From contig NZ_NSJB01000003.1 of NCBI RefSeq assembly GCF_002285265.1, positions 186,001-250,000 on the forward strand: a stretch of 64,000 bases of DNA. The letters are read 5' to 3'. Position 1 is the stretch's first letter, and each line of letters opens with the position of its first letter. The translations under genes were made by a program, and so were the position numbers. This DNA comes from Vandammella animalimorsus (lineage in GTDB: Bacteria > Pseudomonadota > Gammaproteobacteria > Burkholderiales > Burkholderiaceae_C). Shown here piece after piece: positions 18,804 through 27,083 of this stretch. Below the pieces are notes generated by a model. The model saw nothing but the letters and a program-made list of their open reading frames with translations. It did not search any database and was not told where the DNA came from.

Positions 18804-19889
18804 ATGAAATTTTCTGCGCTGAAATTTGCCATGCTGTACAGCTCGCTGTTACTAGCCAGCGCCCCAACCTGGGCCGGCATCGACTGCGATCGGGCGCAGA
18901 CGGGCCCGGAAATTGCCATCTGCTCCGACCCCAAACTCAAGGCCTTCGACGACTATCTGGCCCAGGCCTACAGCCGCATTCGCAGCGTCCTGCCCGAGGC
19001 ACTGTTCGACGAGGTGCGCCGCAGCCAAAGGCAGTGGATCGCGCAGCGCGATGCGCAGTGCGGCGCGGACGTGCCCTGCCTGATGCGCGAGACCTACGAG
19101 CGCACGGCCGCCCTCAACGGCTTTGCCCAGCGCTATGCCGAGCAGCAGCGCGGCGCGGGCATGGGCGAGGCCGGCAGCGGCCGCAACCACCCAGCGCCTG
19201 GCATGGTCTCCAGCCCGGCATGGCCAGGGCCGGCCCCGGCACAGACGGCGCCGCAGACTGCGCCACAACCCGATGCCCCAAGCCCCATGACGGCGCAGCG
19301 CAGGCCCGCGCCCGATGCCGCAGAAACGCCCGGAAAAAGCCTCAGCCCCAAGCAGATCTACCAGGTGGGGGCGCAGTCCATCGTCGTCATCGCCGCCTAC
19401 GCCAAGGGCAAGGACGGCGTCAGCCAGGGCAGCGGCGTGGTGATCGCCCAGGACGTGGTGGCCACCAACTGCCACGTGCTCGAAGGGGCCGACAACGCGG
19501 TCGTGATCTTCCAGGGCCAACCCCACGAGGCCGAGCTGGTCACGGGCAATCGCAAGATGGACTACTGCATTCTGCGCACGCGCGGCCTGCCGGCCCAGGT
19601 GGCGCGCATCGGCCGGCTCGACGAGCTCACGCCCGGGCAGCGCGTCTACAGCATCGGCTCGCCCCGCGGGCTGGAGCTGACCATTGCCGAGGGCCTGCTC
19701 TCGGCCGTGCGCAAGCAGGATGGCGTGCCCATGATCCAGACCTCGGCGGCCATCTCGCCGGGCTCCAGCGGCGGCGGCCTGTTCGACGAATACGGGCGCG
19801 TCATCGGCATCACCACCTTCTTGCTCAAGGACTCGCAAAACCTCAACTTCGCCCTGCCCGTGGAGCTGGCCGAAGTGCTGTTGCGCTGA
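18804..19889 (+). CDS. Secreted LprI-domain / trypsin-like serine peptidase fusion
   Basis: A 361-residue exported protein with two domains. After a signal peptide (SSLLLASAPTWA) comes an LprI/DUF1311-like region with four cysteines (IDCDRAQTGPEIAICSD, then QRDAQCGADVPC), a fold found in lysozyme-inhibitor-like lipoproteins. A Pro/Ala-rich linker (about residues 115-180) leads to a trypsin-like domain with His224 (TNCHVLEG), Asp253 (KMDYC) and Ser322 (SPGSSGGG), a complete triad. The trypsin part resembles the DegP-like S1C group but has no PDZ domain. The start has a GAAAGGG site. Substrate unknown. Confidence 0.85.
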   Translation: MKFSALKFAMLYSSLLLASAPTWAGIDCDRAQTGPEIAICSDPKLKAFDDYLAQAYSRIRSVLPEALFDEVRRSQRQWIAQRDAQCGADVPCLMRETYERTAALNGFAQRYAEQQRGAGMGEAGSGRNHPAPGMVSSPAWPGPAPAQTAPQTAPQPDAPSPMTAQRRPAPDAAETPGKSLSPKQIYQVGAQSIVVIAAYAKGKDGVSQGSGVVIAQDVVATNCHVLEGADNAVVIFQGQPHEAELVTGNRKMDYCILRTRGLPAQVARIGRLDELTPGQRVYSIGSPRGLELTIAEGLLSAVRKQDGVPMIQTSAAISPGSSGGGLFDEYGRVIGITTFLLKDSQNLNFALPVELAEVLLR

Positions 19890-20031
19890 AATACCTGCCG
19901 ACTGTCGACGCGCTCGCAGTGAATAGGCAGGCAGCGCCTTGGGGCAGGCTTTGCCGCGCCGCAGGCCGCCCCAAGCCGCTGGCTTGCCCGCCGCGCCGCA
20001 CACCAACGCCCCGCACCCCACGGCCCGCCGC

Positions 20032-21141
20032 ATGACCATCGCCCTGTACCTGCTGACCGCCGCCCTGGCGCTGCTGACCCTGCTGCCGCTGCACCCGGCG
20101 CGGGTGTGGTGGGTGCGCATCTGGGATTTCCCGCGCCTGCAACTGGCGCTGCTGCTGGCGGCGCTGCTGCTGGCCCAAGCCCTGTGGCTGGACTTCTCCC
20201 GCTGGCACGCCTGGCTGGCCGTGGCCACGACCGCGCTGTGCGCCCTCTACCAAGTCTGGTGGATCCTGCCCTACACGCCACTGTGGCGCCATGAAGTGCG
20301 CTGGGCCGATGCCCACGAGCAAGGCCCGCGGCTGCGCATCATGGCCGCCAACGTGCTCACCCCCAACCGCAACGCCGACGCCGTGCTGGCCCTGGTGCGC
20401 CAGCACCGCCCCGACGTGCTGGTGACGCTGGAGACCGACGCCTGGTGGGAGCAGCAGCTGCAGCCGCTGCGCCAGCACTACCCGCACTACGTGGCCTGCC
20501 CGCAGGACAACCTCTACGGCATGCACCTGTACGCCCGCCTGCCGCTGGACGAGGTGCAGGTGCAATACCTGGTCGAGCCGCACGTGCCCTCCATCCACGC
20601 CAGCTTGCTGCTGCGCCCCGCCCAGGGCGCGCAGCCCGAGGTGCGGGTGCGCATGCACTTTCTGCACCCCGCGCCGCCCAGCCCGACGGAAAACGACGAA
20701 TCCACCGAACGCGACGTGGAACTGCTGATGATCGCCAAAAGCCTGCAGGGCGAGCGCGGCCCGGTGATCGTGGCCGGCGACCTCAACGACGTGGCCTGGT
20801 CGCCCACGACGCGGCTGTTTCGCAAAATCAGCGGCCTGCTCGACGCGCGCGTGGGCCGGGGCATGATCAACAGCTTTCACGCCCGCTACTGGTTCGCCCG
20901 CTGGCCGCTGGACCACATCTTCCACAGCGACCACTTCGAGCTGGTGCGCGTGCAGCGCCTGCCCAGCATCGACTCGGACCACTTCCCGATCATGATCGAG
21001 CTGCAATACCACCCGGCCAACTCCGGCCAGCAAGAAGGCCTGCAAGCCAACGCCCAGGACCACCGCCAGGCCAGCCAAACCCTGGCCGAGCAAGGCGCCA
21101 GCGCCGCCGACGTGCCCGAGCCCCAGGCGCGCGGGCACTGA
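20032..21141 (+). CDS. Membrane-anchored endonuclease/exonuclease/phosphatase family protein
   Basis: A 369-residue protein with three N-terminal membrane helices (about residues 3-80) and an EEP-fold metal-dependent phosphohydrolase domain. Motifs are RIMAANVLTPNRN, LVTLETDAWW, VIVAGDLNDVAWS and the final SDHFPIM with the catalytic Asp-His. Such proteins in this arrangement are annotated as YafD-like; nuclease or lipid phosphatase activity is possible. The C-terminal 40 residues are Gln/Ala-rich and probably disordered. It is followed 88 bp later by yqiA. Confidence 0.85.
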   Translation: MTIALYLLTAALALLTLLPLHPARVWWVRIWDFPRLQLALLLAALLLAQALWLDFSRWHAWLAVATTALCALYQVWWILPYTPLWRHEVRWADAHEQGPRLRIMAANVLTPNRNADAVLALVRQHRPDVLVTLETDAWWEQQLQPLRQHYPHYVACPQDNLYGMHLYARLPLDEVQVQYLVEPHVPSIHASLLLRPAQGAQPEVRVRMHFLHPAPPSPTENDESTERDVELLMIAKSLQGERGPVIVAGDLNDVAWSPTTRLFRKISGLLDARVGRGMINSFHARYWFARWPLDHIFHSDHFELVRVQRLPSIDSDHFPIMIELQYHPANSGQQEGLQANAQDHRQASQTLAEQGASAADVPEPQARGH

Positions 21142-21229
21142 GCGCCTGCCGGCCATGACCAGCGCCAGGCTTGCCAGCCCACAGCCGCCCGGCCGCCACC
21201 ATCCCGCCGCCACCCCAGACACCCACACC

Positions 21230-21859
21230 ATGCCCAGCCGCACCAACCCACCCCTGCGCCATCTGCTGTACCTGCACGGCTTTCGCTCCTCGCCGCAATC
21301 GACCAAGGCCCAGCTCACGCGCGCCTGGTTCGCCCAGCACCACCCGCAGGTGCAAGTGCTCACGCCGCAGCTGCCGCCCTCGCCACAGGCCGCCGCGCAG
21401 CTCATGCTGGAGCTCACCAGCCACTGGCCCAGCGGCAGCCTGGCCGTGATGGGCTCCTCACTGGGCGGCTACTACGCCAGCTGGTTCGCCGTGCAGCGCC
21501 AATGCCCTGCCGTGCTGCTGAACCCAGCGGTAGAGCCAGCGCGCGACCTGGCGGCCTACATCGGCCAGGTCGCGCAATGGCACCAGCCCGAGGAATCTTT
21601 CGATTTCCGCCCCGAATACATCGACGAGCTGCGCGCCCTGGATACACGCCACGTACGCCCGCCCCCACCCACGCTGGTGCTGATGGCCAAGGGCGACGAA
21701 GTGCTGGACTGGCGCGAAATGCAAGCCCGCCACCCCGATGCCCAGCACATCGTGCTCGAAGGCGGCGACCACGCACTGAGCCAGCACTTCACCCCCCAAC
21801 TGCCCGTGCTGGCACAGTTCCTGCTGTATCTGGGCCAAGCACCGGCCAGCGCAGGCTAA
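21230..21859 (+). CDS. YqiA/YcfP-type alpha/beta-hydrolase esterase
   Basis: A 209-residue alpha/beta hydrolase of the UPF0227/YqiA group. LLYLHGFRSSPQSTKA opens the fold, the nucleophile elbow is MGSSLGGYYASW, LLNPAVEPA follows as in YqiA, and the acid and base are in AKGDEVLDW and GGDHAL. The ATG at 21230 is chosen because the fold begins within ten residues of it. It is the last high-GC gene before the AT-rich island. Confidence 0.88.
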   Translation: MPSRTNPPLRHLLYLHGFRSSPQSTKAQLTRAWFAQHHPQVQVLTPQLPPSPQAAAQLMLELTSHWPSGSLAVMGSSLGGYYASWFAVQRQCPAVLLNPAVEPARDLAAYIGQVAQWHQPEESFDFRPEYIDELRALDTRHVRPPPPTLVLMAKGDEVLDWREMQARHPDAQHIVLEGGDHALSQHFTPQLPVLAQFLLYLGQAPASAG

Positions 21860-21887
21860 AGCGTGTTACGAAACACACCAGAAAAAT

Positions 21888-22166
21888 ATGGACAGATTCT
21901 TACTGACGATCAATGGCCTGATACTTTTCTTGACCGCCCTGTATGTCAACGAAACAAGCCATACCCACAGAGACAAAAGCCTGGCCTTTACTTTATTCTT
22001 CAACACATCCATCACATTCTTTTTATTTCTAATCATTCTTTTCATCATATCCATTTTTTCAAAAAATAAAAATAAATTTTCAACCCTCATGATTCACGTT
22101 TGCGCAATCATATTCTCATCCCTCATTGGAGTTCTTTCGACATCAGCCCGATTTTTACTCAAATGA
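21888..22166 (+). CDS. Small hypothetical membrane protein
   Basis: I do not recognise this 92-residue product. It shows about three hydrophobic segments (residues 5-20, 33-58, 66-88) separated by short polar turns, so it is probably an inner-membrane protein. The codon use is AT-rich, unlike upstream genes, and it opens the low-GC island. It lacks a clear ribosome binding site, so it may be a remnant. Confidence 0.45.
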   Translation: MDRFLLTINGLILFLTALYVNETSHTHRDKSLAFTLFFNTSITFFLFLIILFIISIFSKNKNKFSTLMIHVCAIIFSSLIGVLSTSARFLLK

Positions 22167-22344
22167 AATTTTCACTAACCACCATTAGCCAATGATTGAC
22201 TCAACGCTTGCACGCATGAGCCAATACGCCCAAAAATAAACTGACAGAAAAACTCAGCAGACAATGTCACTTTGAAATCCTGACCCGATGCAAGCAACCC
22301 ATCCACCGGCCTCAAAAATTCTTGGAGCATCAAGGGATCTGCAA

Positions 22345-22686
22345 ATGAAAAGAGCAAAAATACTATACGTAATATCTTTCATATTATTTCTTGTTGGCCA
22401 AGGCATGAATTTTGGACCAGCATTTCAACTACTCCACATCTTTTCCATTGCCTTGGTGATTTATTCTGGACTAATGGTGTACAAAGAATCCGAATCAGAC
22501 CCCGGGGAGGCCCACTTATTCACACTCTCGTTCGCCCTTCTGCTAATTTACAGCATATACACTTCTATTTTTGGGTTTGTTTTCAACTTATTTATTGAAA
22601 TATTTTTGTACATCGTCGGATTTTCAAATATATTCTTTTTATTTAGAGTCCTTTCCTTGAGGGTCAGGAAAATGAATAATAATTGA
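22345..22686 (+). CDS. Small hypothetical four-helix membrane protein
   Basis: A 113-residue AT-rich gene product with about four transmembrane helices and a basic C-terminal tail (SLRVRKMNNN). The ATG at 22345 has AAGGGA eight bases upstream, and the first helix (ILYVISFILFLVGQG) starts right after KRAK. No family is recognised. Location inside the toxin island makes an immunity-like role possible, but nothing in the sequence shows it. Confidence 0.5.
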   Translation: MKRAKILYVISFILFLVGQGMNFGPAFQLLHIFSIALVIYSGLMVYKESESDPGEAHLFTLSFALLLIYSIYTSIFGFVFNLFIEIFLYIVGFSNIFFLFRVLSLRVRKMNNN

Positions 22687-22749
22687 TCTGAACCTAGAGG
22701 AAAAAAATTTTTCAATGCATGGCAACTTCTTGAGCTCTCAGAGAAACAG

Positions 22750-23001
22750 GTGCTGCCACCGTTTTGTTTTGAAGAGACACTTTCGGGTCAATCACAGCAA
22801 TAACGATTTCTTCAAAGACTGCAAACACATCAACGACACCAAGTCTTTCTGGAGCTACGCAAAGCATCGAATGGCACAGTCCAGTGTGTAACTTGGGACA
22901 AGTTCGAGTTGCATCTCAAGAAAACCAAATCCCGCTCCAATCGCCTGCACCTTGACCTCTGCAATACGCTGCTTAAAATGCTCAGAGACGTCCCTTTGTA
23001 A
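22750..23001 (+). pseudogene. IS1595-family-like transposase C-terminal remnant
   Basis: Reading frames here give RVNHSNNDFFKDCKHIND, then SFWSYAKHRMAQ. After a frameshift at about 22884 they give CVTWDKFELHLKKTKSRSN and LLKMLRDVPL before TAA at 22999. The HIN-x-x-x-SFWSYAK-R pattern and K-F-x-LHLKE-like segment are typical of the end of IS1595/ISXO2-type transposases. Only the last 80 or so residues remain, with no start and no inverted repeats seen. It marks past transposition at the left part of the island. Confidence 0.6.
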
Positions 23002-23047
23002 AGCGTTTACCCCTTAAACCCAAAACGTTTACCCCTCAACAAAGTTT

Positions 23048-23431
23048 ATGACAATATATTTCCTTTCCTTTTTATTATTCTTATCAGGCTGCACACTCAA
23101 CAGGCTTGATGCAGGCCAAGAACCATGCGGAATCAAAAGTACCAATGAAGAAAATTCACTCAAAGATCCTCAAAATCATTCAAGAGATACCATCAAGTTG
23201 AATGACGTTGACGCTGAAGAATTATTGGCTCTAAAAATTTCTACGGAGAAGTTTTTTAAATCGAATGACACCTCGAACACATGGGATATAGATGACTGCC
23301 ACTACCAAAAGAGTGGCGACAAATACTACGCATCCTGCGGCAGGAAAGGGGTTGACAAGTCCACCTGGACAGGCATACATGATGTTTTCATGATTTTTGA
23401 CGAAAAATTTAATTTAATTGAGACGAATTAA
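23048..23431 (+). CDS. Predicted lipoprotein, putative Rhs immunity protein
   Basis: A 127-residue AT-rich gene product with a lipoprotein signal (MTIYFLSFLLFLSGC, lipobox LSGC). The mature part is charged, has conserved-looking cysteines (EPCGIK, DDCHY, SCGRK), and ends FMIFDEKFNLIETN. That ending matches the DK-x-L-x-F-[VI]-x terminal pattern of the lipoproteins at 27853, 28715 and 29023, so I group it with them as an orphan immunity protein. The toxin partner is not next to it. Confidence 0.6.
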   Translation: MTIYFLSFLLFLSGCTLNRLDAGQEPCGIKSTNEENSLKDPQNHSRDTIKLNDVDAEELLALKISTEKFFKSNDTSNTWDIDDCHYQKSGDKYYASCGRKGVDKSTWTGIHDVFMIFDEKFNLIETN

Positions 23432-23643
23432 AATTCCACAGAAATTATCCCACTCATCGCTTACCCAAACCTCACCGCCTACTCAAATCTCACTTGAGCA
23501 CACCCAGAATTAAAATTTATAGCTGAGCAAAGCATCCCAGCACCTGCATACGCTATTTCTTCGTTCTCGCTCACTCTCATCCGTACAGGCGCATTCTCCA
23601 TTACACCATCCTGGCCACCTTACCCATACCCTGGAGATCAACC

Positions 23644-24171
23644 GTGAAAAATATTATTTACTCCTTAACTTTCATCTTAAGCGGATGCGCCCTTCTCATT
23701 GAAGGCCCCAAAGACAGTGCCGGGGAAGGAAATTGGGTGAAGGTTGGCTCCTCAATTCTTGGCATAGTCAAGAAATATGAAATTACCAACGTGAAGCCAA
23801 ACGACCCTAAAGAGTGGATTATTGAAGGCTTTCCATCGGGAGCATACACAGTTGGATTTAATTACTCAGAAAATCAATGCAAGAGTGAAATTTCTAGCTT
23901 ATGGATTAATTTTTCAATTAGTTCGAAAGAAAAAATTATTGTTAATGAATCAGGATTTTTGGAGGAACAGGAATTCGGTTTTGGCCCTCCTGGGGATGAG
24001 CCTTATTACAGCCTCCTGGATGACACCAATAATGAGAGACTTATTGTTGGTTTGACCCCTGACGTCAAATACAATGTGAAATTTTTTTGGAAACAGGTAG
24101 GGAGCGAGGTAAATGATTGCTCAATGACTTTGAAATTTCTGATTTCAAAATTGCATTTTGGAGCTAAATAG
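23644..24171 (+). CDS. Predicted lipoprotein of unknown function, GTG start
   Basis: A 175-residue product with a lipoprotein-like signal (MKNIIYSLTFILSGC, lipobox LSGC). The GTG start at 23644 has GGAG seven bases upstream, which decides it. The mature part reads like a beta-rich periplasmic domain (WIIEGFPSGAYTVGFNYS, VKYNVKFFWKQVG) with two later cysteines. It lies directly before Rhs fragments, so an immunity role is plausible by position. No family was recognised. Confidence 0.6.
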   Translation: MKNIIYSLTFILSGCALLIEGPKDSAGEGNWVKVGSSILGIVKKYEITNVKPNDPKEWIIEGFPSGAYTVGFNYSENQCKSEISSLWINFSISSKEKIIVNESGFLEEQEFGFGPPGDEPYYSLLDDTNNERLIVGLTPDVKYNVKFFWKQVGSEVNDCSMTLKFLISKLHFGAK

Positions 24172-24248
24172 AGGAGCCTTGTCTGCTGCCCGCCAATACA
24201 TTTTCACCTGCATTCAACTCCATTTCTCACAAAATCAGGTGTTAACAA

Positions 24249-24835
24249 TACGACCAGGACAGCAGCATCACCCACATCCAAAGACAGACAGGCGCTGACA
24301 TCCAAGGCGGCACCGACTACCGCTACGACCCGCTCGACCGTCTCATCCAAGCCAGCCCCAGCCTCAGCCTGCAAGGGCTGGGCCTGCCCCACGAACACTA
24401 CAGCTACGATGCCGTGCACAACCGCACCGCCAGCGCCCACCAGCCCGGGCCCTGGCAATACGCCAGCGGCAACCGCCTCACTCAATGGGGCCAACAGCAA
24501 CAGAGCACCAGCTACCAATACAACCACAGCGGCCACATTACCCCAAAACCCAGGCAGAGACCAACAGCCCAGGCAATCCAGGCAACCCCAACGCCACAAC
24601 CACCACCGGCTACCACTACGACGCCGCCCAGCGGCTGGTGCACATCGAACAAAACGGCCAGACCATCGCCCGCTACCACTACGACCCAAAAGGCCGGAGA
24701 ATTGCCAAAACCACCGGCCAGGGCAGCGGGCAAACCACCACCTGGTACATCTACGCCGAAGAAGCACTGATTGCCGAAATCAACGAGCAAGGCCAAACCC
24801 AAAAAAGCTACGGCTTGGAACCGGACTGCCCCTGA
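24249..24835 (+). pseudogene. Rhs/YD-repeat protein fragment
   Basis: This GC-richer segment encodes YD repeats without a start: TDYRYDPLDRLIQASP, HEHYSYDAVHNRTA, WQYASGNRLTQW, then after a frameshift near 24545 GYHYDAAQRLVHIEQNGQ and ARYHYDPKGRRIAK. It stops after KSYGLEPDCP at 24833-24835. These are the repeats that build the Rhs shell around the toxin. The N-terminus and core are missing; a matching core piece lies at 27084 and an N-terminal piece at 29501. The gene is therefore broken and rearranged. Confidence 0.85.
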
Positions 24836-24956
24836 AGCACGAAAATCAAATAAATGTGCGATTTAAATTTTCAAAGCTGTATGCTGGCTGCATGTGATCA
24901 TGTAATGACCCACTGATTTCCTGCTCAGGTGTTACCTTCACTAGAGGAGACACCCA

Positions 24957-25271
24957 ATGAGTGCAGTAATGGACGAAGAAATCAAACGTTGGACAGCGCG
25001 GCGCAAGTCGGCGCTGGTGCTTGAGATCATCCGGGACAAGACGACGGTGGCCGAGGCGAGCCGTCAGTTCGACCTGACTCCGGCAGAGGTTGAGGCTTGG
25101 GTAGAGGACGGCAAGCGAGGCATGGAGAATGCCTTGCGCGCCAAGCCCGAGGACGTTCGCCAGCAGTACGAGCGCCAGCTCAAGGAATTGTAGGAAGCCT
25201 ATGGCGAAGCCATGCTGGAGCTGCGCGCCCGAAAAAAGCTGGCCGCCCTGCTGGGTACGGACGAGACCTGA
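24957..25271 (+). pseudogene. IS3-family OrfA with internal amber codon
   Basis: OrfA is the helix-turn-helix DNA-binding half of an IS3-family transposase. It reads DKTTVAEASRQFDLTPAEVE with the usual HTH, then reaches TAG at 25191-25193. Beyond it the frame continues EAYGEAMLELRARKKLAALL to a TGA at 25269 that overlaps the orfB ATG. Related OrfA proteins carry Gln at this spot, so I infer a CAG-to-TAG change. The 78-residue truncated product keeps the HTH but loses the leucine-rich end. Confidence 0.75.
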
Positions 25272-26089
25272 TGGTCACGATCCAGCAGGGGCTTCGGGAA
25301 GATGGTTTTGAAGTGTCGATGGTCAAGCTGTGTCGCTGGTTCGGCGTGGCCAGGCGCAGTGTGTACTACCGGCCAACCCAGGCGGCACCGAAGGTCAATC
25401 CAGCTTTAGCCGAGCCGATCAAGGCACTGATTGAGGCCGAGCCCTCGTTCGGTTATCGCACCGTGGCCGGTTTGCTTGGGATGAACAAGAACACAGTGCA
25501 GCGCATCTTCCAGCTCAAGGGCTGGCAGGTGCGCAAGCGTGCAGTGGGACGACGGCCACGTATCCAGGCGCTGCCTTCGGTCGCTACTGCCCCCGACCAG
25601 CGTTGGGCGACCGACCTGTGTCGGGTATGGGGAGGACGTGATGGCTGGCTGACGTTGGCACTTGTTATCGATTGCCATACCCGGCAATTGCTGGGCTGGC
25701 ATCTCTCACGCAGCGGCAAGGCCAGTACCGCGGTGGCGGCATTGGAGCAGGCGCTGATTGCCCGCTATGGCGCGCTCGGGCGCGTGCCTGAGCCGTTCCT
25801 GCTGCGCTCGGACAACGGCCTGGTGTTTACCAGCCGCGATTACACGCGGCTGGTTCGCAGCTATGGCTTGCAGCAAGAGTTCATCACCCCGCATTGCCCG
25901 CAGCAAAAGGGCATGGTGGAACGCCTCATCCGCACCCTCAAAGAGCAATGCGTACACCGTCATCGCTTTGAGAGCCAGCAGCATGCCATGCGTGTGCTGG
26001 GCGACTGGATCCAGTTCTACAATCACCGACGCCCGCATCAGGCGCTCGGCATGAAAACACCCGCTCAAGCGTATGCTTTAGCAGCCTGA
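25271..26089 (+). CDS. IS3-family transposase OrfB (DDE integrase core)
   Basis: OrfB carries the rve integrase core, 272 residues. An N-terminal HTH_21-like part (LCRWFGVARRSVYYRP, FGYRTVAGLL) leads to the catalytic residues: Asp in RWATDLCRVWGG, Asp in LRSDNGLVFTS, and Glu in KGMVERLIRTLKEQ. The C-terminal HHRRPHQALG is typical. The frame is intact. The ATG overlaps the orfA stop, implying coupling or a frameshift product. Confidence 0.92.
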   Translation: MVTIQQGLREDGFEVSMVKLCRWFGVARRSVYYRPTQAAPKVNPALAEPIKALIEAEPSFGYRTVAGLLGMNKNTVQRIFQLKGWQVRKRAVGRRPRIQALPSVATAPDQRWATDLCRVWGGRDGWLTLALVIDCHTRQLLGWHLSRSGKASTAVAALEQALIARYGALGRVPEPFLLRSDNGLVFTSRDYTRLVRSYGLQQEFITPHCPQQKGMVERLIRTLKEQCVHRHRFESQQHAMRVLGDWIQFYNHRRPHQALGMKTPAQAYALAA

Positions 26090-26312
26090 CCTGTGCAGAA
26101 AGTGGTGGGTCATTACAATCAAGCAGGGTCGCAAAATACAGAATTTGAAGATGGCTGCAGAGCTATTACCAACGCTTAGTACAAGGCCGAAAAAACAATG
26201 GGATTCAGTGCCTTTTGCACCCCAGAACGAAAAGATCGGCGTCCCTGCAACGAAGAATTTCAAGATTATTGGAATCCTTCATAACCGCCCCCAATATTTA
26301 CGAAAATTAATC

Positions 26313-26960
26313 ATGAAAAAATTATTTTTAAGCCTTCTACTCTTTTTCTTGGGGGGCTGCTCGTCCGTCACGAAAGTCAACTATCAAGGGAGCAGTCTAT
26401 GGCGCCCCATGAATTTCGGAATTCATTATGTATTGAAGAAGCCAGCTTTCTTGATAGAGGTGTTTGATGAAGAAAAATCTTATATCGCGCTTGTCCCTCC
26501 AAATACTAAGGACGCGTGGCATGTATCCCCAACTTCCATTGATGCATACTTAGCCAATCCTAAAGACTTGTCGTGGAACGGCGCAACAAATTCCGGCGGG
26601 GATAAAAAAGGAATTTTGGATTACATTAATAGATGGCATCCGGGATTTCCAAAAGAAGTTTTTGAAAAATTGAAAGATGCTCCGCTTTATGATTATTTTG
26701 ATTTACTAAGAGACCATCCTGATCCATTTTTTAATCTCAATGCTTATTATTGCTGCAGAGCCGTTGGCATTGCCGATATTGACGCAATTATTGTTGCGCA
26801 TGAGGCATATGCTGTAGACTATTTTAGTCCAATTTCATCCCCTGTAAACCATAGGAGGTACATGCGGTTTGCAAAATATAAAAATGAAAAAGATTTGATC
26901 GTCAATATTGACTCTGTGCTGGGGAAGAAGTTTCTCGAATATTTCGAAGAGGTCAATTAA
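26313..26960 (+). CDS. Predicted lipoprotein, putative immunity protein
   Basis: A 215-residue AT-rich gene product with a clear lipoprotein signal (MKKLFLSLLLFFLGGC, lipobox LGGC). The mature domain is acidic and aromatic-rich (LIEVFDEEKSYIALVPPNT, YDYFDLLRDHPDPFF, NAYYCCRAVGIADIDA). It begins 29 bp after the interrupted toxin-tip remnant, the position expected for its immunity gene. It differs in size and motif from the four-member small lipoprotein family nearby. Exact function unknown. Confidence 0.55.
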   Translation: MKKLFLSLLLFFLGGCSSVTKVNYQGSSLWRPMNFGIHYVLKKPAFLIEVFDEEKSYIALVPPNTKDAWHVSPTSIDAYLANPKDLSWNGATNSGGDKKGILDYINRWHPGFPKEVFEKLKDAPLYDYFDLLRDHPDPFFNLNAYYCCRAVGIADIDAIIVAHEAYAVDYFSPISSPVNHRRYMRFAKYKNEKDLIVNIDSVLGKKFLEYFEEVN

Positions 26961-27035
26961 AAAGAAAATTATGCCCAGTAAAAGCTTACGAGACCCAGGT
27001 ATCCCACCCACTATCCACCGAAACTTTTCACCCGC

Positions 27036-27069
27036 CTTCATTCCCGTTTTTTCATAAACCGGAATGAAG
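27036..27069 (+). terminator. Hairpin after the 26313 lipoprotein
   Basis: CTTCATTCC (27036-27044) pairs with GGAATGAAG (27061-27069) with a T-rich loop. It lies 75 bp past the lipoprotein stop and just before the Rhs core fragment. There is no T-run after the stem on the plus strand, so it is a weak terminator at best. Confidence 0.3.
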
Positions 27070-27083
27070 CTTGCAGTTGAATA

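Larger units (their letters stand above)
24901..26117 (+). mobile_element. IS3-family insertion sequence with 4-bp target duplication
   Basis: The element is 1217 bp. Its left end TGTAATGACCCACTGATTTC and the reverse complement of its right end (TGTAATGACCCACCACTTTC) form imperfect inverted repeats. ATCA flanks both sides (24897-24900 and 26118-26121). It encodes orfA and orfB with TGATG overlap. orfA has an in-frame amber codon, so mobility is doubtful. Confidence 0.9.
24854..26284 (+). pseudogene. Cysteine-rich toxin-tip remnant split by an IS3-family element
   Basis: Removing the IS (24901-26117) and one copy of its ATCA target duplication restores a frame: MCDLNFQSCMLAACDQAG, then FEDGCRAITNA, a TAG at about 26172, and YKAEKTMGFSAFC to DYWNPS with a TAA at 26282. 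It lies after Rhs repeats and right before a lipoprotein gene, which is the toxin-then-immunity order. The TAG may be a CAG mutation. No catalytic motif is recognised, so the toxin label rests on context and cysteine content. Confidence 0.45.

Noticed and set aside
22175-22357. 60-codon minus-strand frame between two small membrane protein genes
   Set aside because: The peptide looks reasonable in composition but has no ribosome binding site or family I recognise; it could be a remnant.
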